Assembly (NCBI GenBank): GCA_001600875.1
Contig: BCLD01000024.1
Span: 106,457-170,456, forward strand
Length of the DNA stretch: 64,000 bases
From: Solicoccozyma terricola
Taxonomy: Eukaryota; Basidiomycota; Tremellomycetes; Filobasidiales; Piskurozymaceae
Direction of reading: 5' to 3'
Positions 44,440 through 55,200 of this stretch are shown here, one piece after another. Every line of letters starts with the position of its first letter. The first letter of the stretch is position 1. A program made the translations under genes and the position numbers. The notes under the pieces are model-generated. The model was not told where the DNA came from. It ran no database searches and was given only the letters and a program-made list of their open reading frames with translations.

Positions 44440-44645
44440 CCCACCGAACATTCCCCAACCAATCTGAAGCTGCAAAGGAAGCTCTGTGGCTTCGGAACTT
44501 ACACAAAGAGCTAGGGTTTGAAAACATCGTCACGGGAGCGATAGTTCTTCATACCGACAATCAAGGAGCAATTCGACTTGCAATCAATCCAAGCACACAC
44601 CAGAGAACGAAACATATCGACATCAGACATCATTTTGCTCTGATC
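44440..44645 (+). mobile_element. Ty1/copia RNase H fragment
   Basis: The frame SEAAKEALWLRNLHKELGF, then IVLHTDNQGAIRLAINPSTH and QRTKHIDIRHHFA, is the copia RNase H core (EA-AKEA-WL, D-N-Q-GAI, TKHIDI-xHHF). Only about 65 residues remain. It differs from the 39.3-41.5 kb element in sequence, so it comes from a separate copia lineage. Confidence 0.85.
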
Positions 44646-45976
44646 TCAATGGCAGGGATCGTTCATCCAGAGGCGAGATGTGGGAGAGGTACAAAAGTGG
44701 CCGTGAGGGATGTGACATGTGACGTGTTCGTTTTAGGGGGTTCCTGCTTGTTCATCTTCTCTTGTCCTGCATGTTGTATTGAACGGAAGGGGCAGTAACA
44801 GCTTGAAGAGATGACTTGACGTTGGACCCAGCTTCCGTTACCCCCACACTGCTGTTAAATAACAAAGTCCTTGTACCCTGAACGAAAACCAGGCAGAATT
44901 CTATACTATGTGGGGCATCTACGCAATATCTCGATGAGCTATGAGTGAGGATTGCCCATCTGATGTGGAAACACTCTGTTTACCTTGTCCCGTGGTCGGA
45001 AGCTGTTCGCAATCAAGGTTATCAGATGCACGAGTCCCGAATACGATCGCAAGCTTTTGTCGACGGATCTTTGTCGCGCACCGTCAGTTTTCTCATCCCT
45101 AAGGCTAGTCCCTAAGGCTAGGGCTAGGTTTGGTGAGTACTTCAGCAGTTACTAGCGGCTCTTGTACTGAGAGTATTGTATCCTTTACATGTCGCCTCTG
45201 CCTGGCCGCATGCGATACCTCTGCTCAGATAGAGATTACCCGAAACTAGCATGGATTGGATATGACTCACACAAGATTCATCGTTCAAGAATTCCCCCGT
45301 TCGATGACATGATTATGTACCGATGTCCATCCACCTTGAAAGTAATGTCGGTCAACCACATGCGGGACGTGGCTTAAACACAAATGCGAAGTCCCATGTT
45401 CAACAATGTCGCTTCGATTGCTTGTAAGGGTTACAACCTGCTACTTGGTGTCGCCGATTCAGGAAAGCGGCTCGCTGTCGCCTTTATCAAGGGCGGTTGG
45501 CTGCGATGGTTCCTGGGAATGCGATGTTTCCCATAGATGGCTGGACGTTTCCGATTGAGCTCTTGAGAAGGCTGTGAGCGATCTCATAGTAAAGCGAAAA
45601 GTTCAGTAAAGTCTCCCAGCTGGAACACACGTACGTCCAGGGAGATCAAGTCAAGCTGGGCGACTGCGTAACCGCACTCACGCAAGAGGTAGGAAATTGG
45701 TCTGTGTCAGGGCGTCTCGTAAGTCTCATTGTTAATACGCGCTTCTCTTGTTGGCGGTGGTAGCTCGATGCAAGCAATCAAGAACATCATCGCTCCTTCA
45801 GGTAGATGGTTGAAGAAAGCAACTCAATGGGTCATGAAGCCAATAATACTTCACTTTTCAAAGTGTGCATCTTCAGTTTACCACATCATCCGCATGCGCA
45901 TCGGACCTGTTCTTGTTTGGCAACCGTGTGCCGCAAATACGGGCGGGAAAGCACAGAATTTCATCCACTTTGCGGG
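44646..45976. other. No gene recognised
   Basis: About 1.3 kb. Part of it after 44645 may be copia 3' sequence or LTR, but no LTR pair is visible. Contains AAGGCTAGTCCCTAAGGCTA, a 12-bp tandem repeat (about 45100-45122). Confidence 0.4.
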
Positions 45977-47280
45977 CTACTTTTGCACAACATCATTCAC
46001 GGGGAGTACTGCCACGTAAGTGTCACCGATACTGGCCCACCATCGGTGACCACGGGTTACCTTTACATGGTCATCCTGCCTCGTGTTCGGCGCGCATCCT
46101 CTCACATCGACATGCAAAGATCCCATCTCCACGTCCGGTGCGTGCCATAGGACAAGTGTATAGGTGTCGCCGATCCGCTTCTTCACCTCGTTCCAGTCGT
46201 AGACGCCGCTGCCGGTGTTGGTGACAATGACAGTGCGGGTACCGGTGCGAGGGCCTGGTTGGTTGTCGGGGGAGGTAATCTGGAGAGGCATGCAACCAGG
46301 ATATGAATGCCACCTTACCCATCACAATGAGTGGTAGCGCAGCTGGAACTTACAAATCTCTGCTCGATGAGCACCTTGCGGTACATGTTCGCCGCCTGGT
46401 GGTCGTCGCCAAACTTCTTCAAGTTTTGATTGTGTGGGAAAGTCATCGACAGGGCAGTTGCAGGTGCGCTGTCGCGACTCTCTCCGTCGTCCAGATACAT
46501 CTTGTACGTCTGGACGGGGCGAAAGCGGGTGTCAGCTGGTTGCCACATGATTCCGAACTGTCGACATTTCACATTGTTCGCCCCCGGGTATACGTGAATC
46601 GTGATCGGGTTCTGATCCACCTCATCTTTCGTTGGAACATGAAGCCTGCAACCTATCTGCGGGATGACCCCCCCTTCCCTCACGTACATCGGCGTGACGT
46701 ACGGCAGGTGGTGGGGTGAATCTTCGTTGTCCCATCGCGTTGACCAATCGATGGAACCCGCCCAGGTGATGGTCGACCCGCCGTTGCTGCTCCTCTGCAG
46801 CGGTTCCCCGACATATCGGTTTGGATCAGAGTCTACCCTGAGGTCAAAAGGATACCAGGCAGATGGCTGTGGAAGGTACACATCCCTTTGCCCGATCAGT
46901 CGGGTGGCCTTGTGATAGGTGCCATGGTCATCCGTCCAGTCTGCGGTATGACCTTGCTCGTCACTCGTCACACTGCGGCGTCATGATCGGAGCGATGAGC
47001 AGGTCGTTACGGATGAGGTACTCGTTGCTGAGGAAGCCTTGAAAGTCTGTGAACAAGCCTTCGTCCAGGGTATCGGTCACCACCAGGGAACGAGCCACGG
47101 GGAGGCCGTCGATCATGTTCTCAAACATGGCGTCGTAAAGGAGTTGGAGGAGCGTGTACGGAAGCTTGACATAGTATTTGCAGATTTTCTCGACCGACAT
47201 GTACAGCCACTCTTCGTCCGAGGGTGGTGGTGGGTTACTGCCAGGTTTCTGGAACTGATCGGTGTACCTCCAGGGTTCCT
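45977..47280 (-). pseudogene. GH31 alpha-glucosidase, C-terminal part, frameshifted
   Basis: On the minus strand: PPPPSDEEWLYMSVEKICKYY, LLQLLYDAMFENMIDG, GLPVARSLVVTD, GFLSNEYLIRNDLLIAPIM, then a frame change near 46965. After it come DVYLPQPSAWYPF, the beta-domain PMYVREGGVIPQ and PITIHVYPG, and MYLDDGESRDS. An intron (about 46270-46345) leads to the distal domain TGTRTVIVTNTGSGVYDW and GDTYTLVLWHAPDVEMGSLH, ending at 45977. These follow the order of GH31 after the catalytic barrel core. The nucleophile and acid/base segments are missing: at about 47280 the sequence meets the aquaporin gene head to tail. The enzyme would release glucose from alpha-glucosides. Confidence 0.8.
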
Positions 47281-47287
47281 GTCGCCA

Positions 47288-47775
47288 TCAGGGTATCAAA
47301 GCTCCATAGAGGCCCCCGAGGAAATCAGCAGTGAGGACACCCGACATCCACCACCACTTGAAGTTCGTCCAGAGGTTAGAGCCATATCCCAAGAAAGACA
47401 TGGCAATTCGAGGACCAAGATCTCGGGCGGGGTTAACGGCAAAGGCAGTCAGCCAGCCCCAACAGATCGTGACGCCAACGAAGAAGGCGAAGAGGGCCGA
47501 AGGAAAAGCGACCTGAGGAGGGAAATTGCTGAAGTAAGAGGAGAACGGTAAGGGCAACTTGTTGAGCTGGCTCTGGCATCGAAACGTACCTATTCTTGTC
47601 GGTGATAGCCATGATAAAGCAGCAAAGTAGAGCGGTGCCCACAAATTCGCTGTACCAAGCGTTGGCAAAGTTAATAAAATCTGCCTACGATCAGTGCATG
47701 GGTGAGCGGAGGAATTAGAGATAGGGTGTCCGCCGATGGACATACTGGGTAGGTCGCAAAGATGGACGCCGTCTT
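47288..47775 (-). pseudogene. Aquaporin/aquaglyceroporin (MIP), C-terminal exons
   Basis: Exons on the minus strand: up to about 47734 (KTASIFATYP), about 47692-47604 (ADFINFANAWYSEFVGTALL, CCFIMAITDKN) and about 47542-47288 (NFPPQVAFPSALFAFFVGVT, ICWGWLTAFAVNPARDLGPR, then a membrane end GVLTADFLGGLYGALIP-stop). NPARDLGPR is the second NPA box of MIP channels. The Asp after NPAR favours a glycerol-permeable type. The N-terminal half with the first NPA box is missing: LTR1 starts at 47776, directly at the broken exon. The surviving exons are in frame. Confidence 0.85.
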
Positions 47776-48096
47776 TGTTGAATATAGACGCATCCGGTCA
47801 TAGAACAATAGGCAACAGGACTCAAGACGGAAAGAAGGTTGGAAGCACGAATGTCTCAAGGACTAGTGTGAGACATAAGGAAGTGAGACAGGGAAACAAT
47901 GGATCTCAGTGCATTCCATTGTTATAAGTCAACAACACTATTGTTGACTGAGGCAGAAGGGTAACCGATTTCTGTATTGTTCTAAAGCCGCTCCTGCATC
48001 TATATAGTCAGGGTAAGCGGGATAGAGATCGTCGTTGTATTGAAGAAGCACCCACATCCAATACTTTCACCTGCCTACAACCTTTGTCGAACAACA
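47776..48096 (+). repeat. Solo or 5' LTR, family LTR1
   Basis: TGTTGAATATAGACGC ... CGAACAACA, 321 bp, nearly identical to the inverted copy at 1790-2110. The flanks are GTCTT / GTTAT, so there is no target duplication. It may be a 5' LTR of a lost element or a product of recombination. It terminates the aquaporin gene. Confidence 0.85.
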
Positions 48097-48124
48097 GTTA
48101 TCGCCCATTTGCGGAGTCACCAGC

Positions 48125-48500
48125 AAGAACATCGCAGGCCAGCGGCACAAACGAAACTAGCCGACCACACTTGACCATATCTCTACAGTCGCACAGTCGC
48201 AAGACAATAATGTTAGCGTGCGACCGGACAGCCTGTCTTTTGGTAAATTCACTACCACCCCGAGCCGAGGTTTACAGGACTTTCCGACTGTGTTTATCGA
48301 ACGGAGTCTTTGCTGCATGGCAACGAAACCAAAAGACAGGTTGTTTTTTCATCCTTCGCACAGTACTGAGTTGCATCATGAGCACAATCTTGGGGTCAAA
48401 GGCCGTCGCTAGCAGAAGGCAGGCCTAGGGAATGGAGTCATCGTACACACGACTGACGTGAGGAATGAGCAAAGGGTCGGAGTCGGGGCACGGTGGAGCC
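48125..48500 (-). repeat. Palindrome-bounded element, copy C, inverted, with flanks
   Basis: The core runs 48223-48349 between a half-degenerate palindrome (..GGACAGCCTGTCTTTT) and AAAAGACAGGTTGTTTTTT. On the minus strand the flanks match copy A (AGTACTGTGCG.., GATGACTCCAT, GAGTGTTCCGGCTC) and copy B (CTTGCGACTGTGCGACTGTA). Here the homology extends about 150 bp beyond each palindrome, showing that the full element is at least 375 bp. Confidence 0.7.
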
Positions 48501-48514
48501 GGAACACTCATCTC

Positions 48515-48670
48515 TGTTGAACATAGATGCATCCGGTGATAGAACAATAGGCAACAGAACTCAAGATGGAAAGAAGGTTGGAAACAGGAAGGTCTCAAGG
48601 AATGGTCTGAGAAATATGGAAGTGAGAAAGGGAAACAATGGATCTCAGTGCATTCCATTATGATAGGTCA
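48515..48670 (+). repeat. LTR1, 5' fragment
   Basis: TGTTGAACATAGATGCATCC onward matches the first 156 bp of LTR1 with several substitutions, ending at CATTCCATTATGATAGGTCA. It is more diverged than the two full copies. Confidence 0.75.
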
Positions 48671-48723
48671 AATGAGTCACCTTCAACAATCTGACCCTCA
48701 AATCTCATCAAGGTAGGGGGTAT

Positions 48724-49872
48724 TATTCCCCTGCGATTCAGGGTTTACGGCAAAGCCGCCACGGTGTCATCGTCGTCCATGTTTTCGAACAGCGAAAGGT
48801 TCACAGGTCAACAAGGTGATATTGCAATAGACAAGTGGGACCTCCAACACCAAGATCTCATCATCGCGAAATCTCCGAAGCTATAGGCTACATGCCTCGA
48901 ACTAAATGAATGAAAGTTTTCGGTGCAATCCAGGATTCTTGTACCCCTGCATCAAGGATACGGAACGCTCAGCACTATGCCGCCGTTTACAGAGAAGGCA
49001 TAAACATTACCGTTCAAGGAAAGGACACGCACAGGCGAACCCGTGAACGATCGAATGGATTCATTTACCAACCTCACCACTCACTAATTCATAACGTAAT
49101 CAATGTATCTTGGACTTGAACCACCATACTGAACATCCCACACTCAACACTAGAATTCGGTCATCTTGAGGAACTCATGGAAGCTTGTCAATGTCGGAAT
49201 AACCAACTCGACCACCCACCAACAGTAATAGATGCAATTCGTGGATGTGAGGAGGGGAGGGAGGAGCGTGGATAGAGTAGCGGAACGGACATGCATGATT
49301 CCACCTGATGTCCGTTGTTATGAGATTACTTTGTTATCATCCATCACCATCATCGACCAGGCGTCACCTTCATCCCACATGACATTCCACATCGTTGCGG
49401 TTGTGCACTAGTACAAATCCTCCACCGCTGCACGTGTCCTTTTGCGCGACAACAGCAGATAGCCAAATTAGGTAAGTGATTCGCTCACCCTGTGATTCGC
49501 GTCTCTTGTTTACTTATCATTCGATAATCCGATTCACACCATACTTCTGCTCATCAAACAGCGATAAAGAAGATCTCAACATATCCCGCTATATATATCG
49601 ACGTTCAACCGGATCGTAAACGCCGGGGTTACGCGCCGTACCATACCGTTCAAGGAGAGGACACCCGCGCAGGCGAACGCGTGAAGGATCGAACGCCTGT
49701 GGATACTTTTACAAACCTACCCACTCACTGATTCACAAGATATTCAACGTATCTTGGAATTGAACCACCATACTGAACATTCGACATTGGAGACCGGAAT
49801 TCGGAACCTTTGAGGAACCTCCTTCCAGCTGGTCAATGTCAGAACAACCAACTCAACCGCCAACTGTAATAG
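48724..49872 (+). repeat. About 1-kb dispersed repeat R-D, copy 2
   Basis: Matches 10030-10996 with a 180-bp extra segment (about 48905-49080). Part of that segment (ACCGTTCAAGGAAAGGACACGC ... GTGAACGATCGAA) is a partial repeat of sequence further along the same unit (about 49646-49690). Copy 2 leads directly into the tandem repeat and gene at 49871. Confidence 0.8.
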
Positions 49873-49985
49873 ATGCAATTCGAGATTCCCTACGTCATCA
49901 ATATATGACAACTCCATCCAACACCAATAGATGCAATTCGAGATTCCCTACGTCATCAATATATGTCAACTCCATCCAACACCAA
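49871..49985 (+). repeat. 57-bp tandem duplication
   Basis: Two near-perfect copies of TAGATGCAATTCGAGATTCC ... CCATCCAACACCAA. The second copy supplies the ATG (49963) used for the gene model; the first has ATGACA at the same spot. The duplication straddles the edge of repeat R-D. Confidence 0.85.
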
Positions 49986-50971
49986 CAGAAATGTCGACGG
50001 AGACGAAGATCGTATAATCTGGAGTCAACTGCGAGAGATAATTGGCGTTTCCGTTAACCCCACTACGACCGCCACTACCACCTCCCTCCTTACCGCCAAC
50101 ACCAACGCTGATAACGCTACCACCATCAAATCAACCGCCAACGGGGACACCTTTCCGACAGTGGCGTCATCAGCTTGGAGACCATCAGTTCTAACTCCTG
50201 CACCACCGGGTTCACCTCAGTTGTCAATTATGTCGCCTTTGAATTCGGGAGCGAGTTTGACTGTTGATAGTAGTAGTCAGAAGAGTACTAATGATTCTGT
50301 ATCTCAGGTGGGTATTACTCTTCCTTCGACCTCTCTCTCCCCTTGTTCCCTCTTCGTCATTATTGCTAACCTACGCTTTTCCTTACATCGCATAGAGATG
50401 GCGGTCAATCCTCCATGGTGGTCCAGGTCCTCGACCGGACATCGTCCCGACTGCCATTCAAACCAAAAGTATCACCCCATCAGTCCGACAAGGAGGTGTA
50501 GCCCTATTACCCGCCTCAACCATTCAAGTATCTGCCATCGCGAGTACATCCGCAGTTCCCTCGATCCGTCCGCCTGCGCCAAACCTTGCCACTGCTACCG
50601 CTACGGCAACCACACCAACGCCCCTGCCCGCTGCTCTGGTTACCTCCGTCAAAGCTCTTCTGGGCACACTCGTCGAAGCCTACCAAGCCATCTGCTTCAG
50701 CAGCAACTTCGAAGCCACTCATCGTGAAACCGTCATGGCGTTAGTCACCTCCTGGCACCACCGAAACGAACGAGAAGCTCTCATCCAACAAATGGATTAC
50801 AGACTGGAGATGGCCGAGCTCGTCAAAGAAGTGGTTAGTCAGATAAAGCGTACCGTGGGCGAAAAACCCCCGTTCGTCATCGAGTTCTTGTCCAAGAAGG
50901 CTCAAGAAGATACCGATAAGGTTCTGGGGTTGTTGGAATTGAAAGAGAGGTGGTCGTGGTCGACTCTTTGA
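49963..50971 (+). CDS. Hypothetical low-complexity protein, two exons
   Basis: Exon 49963-50307, an 88-nt intron (gtgggt..catag) and exon 50396-50971 give 306 residues, in phase. The N-terminal half is rich in Thr, Ser, Asn and Pro (for example TTTATTTSLLTANTNADNAT). The C-terminal 110 residues are more ordered: VKALLGTLVEAYQAICFSS, then charged helices (HHRNEREALIQQMDYRLEMA, ELVKEVVSQIKRTV) and EFLSKKAQEDTDKVLGLLEL. No known domain, signal peptide or membrane segment is seen. It may be a repeat-associated gene, since it begins inside the tandem duplication at the end of R-D, but copy 1 of R-D lacks it. Confidence 0.55.
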
Positions 50972-51371
50972 AAGCATGGAGTAAGGTGGAAAGGGAGACG
51001 TGTGTGGCGCATTTTGGAGAAGCCGTTGTATTCCAGCTTTCGGTCTTTTGGGATTTTTTCCGATTCTTCGGCGGTGTTCTTTATCAGAGATGTTAAGGCG
51101 TTTGGCCGAGTGGTCATGGACGGGGGAGAATATCCATATGCCGAGGCATAGGGAAACTCCTACCAAGGAGTTTGCACCGAATGCTTGGAAGGCGATGTGT
51201 AAGTCGAGGGCGGGCGGGCGGGGAGGGTGGTCGACCTCCTGGCTTACCGGATTTCTGTTACATCTGACCAGCCGAACTGGTTGGGGGCAAGGATCGCATA
51301 GATACAGGCCTCTTTAACAAATCAGGTCACAGCCTCATACCTCTCCCCCCATAACCATTTAATCACGCTTC
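50972..51371. other. No gene recognised
   Basis: 3' flank of the preceding gene, up to repeat R-B. Confidence 0.4.
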
Positions 51372-52706
51372 CTCTGTCCGATAGTTTGGATGCTGTGAAG
51401 GGTGGATTCAATGATTGATGAGGGTTACTTTCTCATTTCGTCCTGTGCGAGGTGGAAAGCGATGATCGGTGGGCTAATATAAATATTTTTGGAATAACAG
51501 GTTAGCAGCACCATTGTTGATAACACCTGGGTTATCGCTCACTCCCATCATACCATCTACGGCAGGTCATGACAGGGGCGATGGGGATGCTGCTGATTTA
51601 CATCAAGGTGCTGGGATGGGAGAAATTGTTATTTCTGAGAGAAACGGAAGAGTATGGAGGCCAGTGACGTTGTTAGCAGGGTCGAGGATCATCTTGGTGT
51701 TAATATTGTACGTTTTGGAGAGATTACCTAATTCCCCGGAGTTTTGGAGATTGGAGATGAGTGTTCCGGCTCAACCGCACCGGACCCTGACTCTCCGCCC
51801 CATCCTCAGGTCTCCATTAGTCGTGCGTACGATGACTTTATTGCAAAGGCCTGCGTTCCGCTAGCGACAGCCTCTGGCACTAAGAACGTGCTCGTGATGC
51901 AACGAAGTACTGGGAAACGAATGAAAAGACAGCCTGTCTTTTGGTTTCGTTGCCATGCGGCAAGGGCACCGTTCGATAAATACAGTCGGAAGCCCTGTGA
52001 GCCTCCGTTCGCTGTGGCACTGAAATTGCCAAAAGACAGGCTTTCTTTTCCGCGTCAATGCCATTTGCCTTGCGACTATGCAGCCGTATGCACCTGGAGC
52101 AGCGTCGGAGAACTCACTCGAAACAATTGTGGTGGTGCACACCATCTTGCAAGGCAAACACCAATTCCGCGAGCTTCTTCGTTCAGTCAGGGTGATCGTT
52201 CCCTCAGCGCCATCAGGTACGATGCCAGTTGAAAAGGTTAACGATAACTTCATTACGCCTAAGCTCCAGCTCAAGGGCAAAGACATGCAGCGTCGAATTG
52301 AAGGTGAGAGCGAAATGAAGAGGGCAGCTGAGATTCCTCGGCATTCACCCGGTTCGGACTCAAACTCGGCAATGTCTGGCGGGTCTTATGACATATACAA
52401 CACCTGCGTGCGACGTCAGCTCTAGTCTTTCCAGTATTTTCCTAGAGCGGGAATCGCTGGAGAAATCCGTCGACGCGCCCAGTATTATCCTGGGGCAGGG
52501 TGTGAGGATGTCAACGTGCTGGCTGTGTAGAAGGTTCGTCTGTCGTGTCAGGAAATATTACGTACGCGCGTAGCAAGGGACCTGTAGTCTGTGTGGCCAT
52601 CTTGTATATCTCGCTATGGGTATTACATTGTTTGATGAATGCATCGGCGTCGTCGCAACTCTTTTCCTTACAGTGGGTGGCAAAAAGATTGATGGGATCC
52701 GCCGCC
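51372..52706 (+). repeat. 1.33-kb dispersed repeat R-B, copy 2
   Basis: Nearly identical to 3229-4561, in the same orientation. Differences are single bases and small indels. It is followed after 4 bp by a fragment of LTR1, while copy 1 is followed by the MFS gene. Confidence 0.85.
51925..52049 (+). repeat. Palindrome-bounded element, copy D (inside R-B copy 2)
   Basis: The left palindrome is perfect (51925-51943) and the right has one mismatch (52031-52049, ..GGCTTTCTTTT). The right end is better preserved than in copy A (3892-3910), so the two R-B copies differ in decay of this end. Confidence 0.75.
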
Positions 52707-52710
52707 ATCT

Positions 52711-52834
52711 TGTTGAATAGAAACGCATCCGGTCATAGAACGATAGGCAACAGGACTCAAGATGGACAGAAGGTTGGAAACACGAATGTCTCAAGGACTG
52801 GTCTGAGACATAAGGAAGTGAGACAGGGAAACAA
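52711..52834 (+). repeat. LTR1, 5' fragment
   Basis: TGTTGAATAG AAACGCATCC onward matches the first 124 bp of LTR1 and stops at ..GGGAAACAA. Confidence 0.75.
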
Positions 52835-53783
52835 GTCACTTTCACGGTAGGGAAGCCGCCGCTGACAAGTGAGAACCTAACTCCACACCGCTTTCAGCAC
52901 ATGAGGTAATCGAGCGTACTCGTCGGTCATACTTTACCATCGGAATATTGGATAGATTCCGAGCCTATGCATTAGATGCCCGCCTCAAATCAAGATTCAG
53001 CAACACCTCAAGGAGCAGACCACCACTAGTGAATCAGACATGTTGCTAGCAGCGAGGCGTTTGAGTGATGCGATGAAAGTCCTAGTAAATACTGCACAAT
53101 AAAGCTATTGCAGGATATCTTTGTCTTTGGCTATCTAGCCAAGCTGCAACCGCGGTATACACCTCATAACAAACCTACGGCCTGTATGTGTGGAACTGGT
53201 CTAGGGAGAGGCAGAGTTAGCGGCGCGTGCGGTGGTGGAGGGTGGACTAGACAAGCAAGAGGGAGACGGGAACGGAAAGGAGGAAGAGAGCGAGGAAAGA
53301 AGGGTTATTTCTGCCTGTCTTGGCCCACTCTGGGTGGATTTCGTGGTAGCTGTGTTGTGTGTTATCGGGGGGGGGGGAAACATGAAAATATGCTGCTTTC
53401 CAGTAACTCCGTGAACCCCGCCTTTTGAAACCAATCGTCATAGCCCTAGATTTCACTAACAACCATTCACACCCTGCGCTCGTTTTCCCCGGGTCCCCCG
53501 AATTGTAAACTCCTCCTTAGGTCCGCATGCAGCCTTTACACTTGTCGCTTCTTGTAACGATCTAACGACGATCGTCACGCCCGAGGATAGACGAAGTCAC
53601 CTGACTCTCTATCCGATATCGATCAGCTAAATCCTGAGTCCAGTCACCTAAGTCCAGTCGAGGTTGGTCAAGATCGGTCGAGCTCGAATGGCGTGTCATA
53701 ACGTATGTGTGTAAGCGGAGCGGCTCACGAGGTAATGTCTAAAGTCGAACGCCTATGGGCAAAGGTGGGTCGTGTAATGCAGT
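52835..53783. other. No gene recognised
   Basis: Contains a G-rich stretch (about 53225-53300) and a ten-G run near 53371-53380. No protein family is seen. Confidence 0.4.
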
Positions 53784-53810
53784 GTCCTTAGGTGTCACGG
53801 ACCTAAGGAC
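53784..53810. other. Perfect 10-bp inverted repeat (hairpin)
   Basis: GTCCTTAGGT, spacer GTCACGG, ACCTAAGGAC. It lies at the presumed outer end of the gypsy LTR, and the LTR terminus TGTCACGG begins inside it at about 53793. Confidence 0.7.
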
Positions 53811-54202
53811 AATCACCAAGGACTCTACCAGGAACTGGAGGCGTCTTGTCTCTTGCTGACTAAGAGTTGCCGACTATGACTGGATACCGTCATGACTTGA
53901 TGACTCAGGAGATGGTATGATAGTCCAACCTTGTTTGTATGACAAGGGTATTGACGTATGATAATCTTTCCTGAGGAAAGAGTACAGGAGGGGGGTCTAC
54001 AACAATGATCTTGGTTTCCTTATGTACCTGTTCTGGATGGTGGCAACAGGGTGGCAAAGGTGGATGTACCTGTTTACACAAACAGACCAGGTGACTTCCA
54101 TGTTCTGGGCTTCCATGTTCCGTGCTCCCATGATCAGGGCTTCCATGATCAGGTGGCTGCTACTGACAACTCATGCCTGGGCTTGAGGTTCGGTTCATAA
54201 CA
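53793..54202 (-). repeat. Ty3/gypsy LTR, copy 2
   Basis: About 410 bp. On the minus strand it starts TGTTATGAACC at 54202, next to the polypurine tract (AAGAAGGGAGG). The far end is inferred at TGTCAC (53793). It matches 2111-2526 and carries the 15-bp minisatellite. Confidence 0.65.
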
Positions 54203-54860
54203 GCACCTCCCTTCTTAATAGCGAGCTCCGGTGAGCTTTCAACTGCATCTTGATGGGGGAAATGGCAGTTCTGGGTGCTGCCGCTTGAATTGCTGGAAGA
54301 TACGAAGATGTCGGACTAGACGGATGGGTTCCCAAGTGTTGCTCATCCGAATATCCTTCCCACTTTGTAAGATAAAAGTAATTGTTGTTTTGGAACTCGG
54401 CATCCAAGATACGTTCAGGGATGAAGCGTTCATACCCATGCGAGTCGATTTCGATCCGAGGAGGTGGGTCCTGTGGTTAGTCGTGATGACCTTGCTTGTA
54501 TTTCTCAAGTAGTGAGACACCGAATGTTGGATGACAATCCATTGTTGGAGGTAGATTCAAAGTAAATGCAAGATCATTGACCTTAGCCTTGATGCGGAAA
54601 GGTCCAATCAACTTGTGATCGAGCTTGAGCGAAGGGCGAGTAGTATCGATGTTTTTTTGGTTGAGCCATATAAGTCTCTGACTTTGAAGGCATTTGAAGC
54701 ATCTTGCCGCTTTGCATCATAGTATTTGGTGTATCCCTCTTGAGCTTCTTGCATGTTGCTCTTCAATGAGCTGTGTAGTGCTTAAAGTTGTTCGAGATGT
54801 TCCGTCACTGAAGGTGCTTGCGATTCGGCTATGTTGATGATAGAACTTGGGTGTATTGTG
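54203..54860 (-). mobile_element. Ty3/gypsy integrase C-terminus with chromodomain, copy 2
   Basis: On the minus strand: NMQEAQEGYTKYYDAKRQDA, WLNQKNIDTTRPSLKLDHKL, IGPFRIKAKVNDLAFTLNLP (the GPF/Y module), VSLLEKYKQGH, then the chromodomain ERILDAEFQNNNYFYLTKWE. It extends about 260 bp further upstream in pol than the copy at 2527. A 2-nt loss within the chromodomain (GYSDEQHLGTH instead of ..HNTWEP) and a shift near FNAFKVRDL show decay. It is in the same orientation as copy 1. Confidence 0.85.
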
Positions 54861-54879
54861 AATAACTGGCTATTCTCCT

Positions 54880-55200
54880 TCTGTCGTACATCGAGCTTGA
54901 CCAGAAGTGGCCGACCTATATAGTACTCTTACAACATTGGAACAAAGGTCTTTGTCACCTGCATCCTTTGCTATGCTGCAGTGCCATGCACTGCCATGCA
55001 TTGCAATGCTATACTTCGGCATCAACCATAGCACAGTATTCGCCACTTCCAACACACTTGAGCTTGCACCAACATCTAAAAACGTTTAATGCTTCCCGCT
55101 CAGCTCGGTTTTCGCCTTCCTCTGCCGATATCGATGCAGCGTGATCGGAGTCAGCATCAGTTTCCAGCACTAACTTGGCTGCTAACATCAACCCTCCTCA
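54880..55200 (+). repeat. Repeat R-G fragment 3
   Basis: GAGCTTGACCAGAAGTGGC (54893) matches 16335. CTCGGTTTTCGCCTT...GATATCGATGCAGCGTGA (55105-55142) matches 26610. This is the longest piece of R-G and may contain both halves. Confidence 0.5.
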
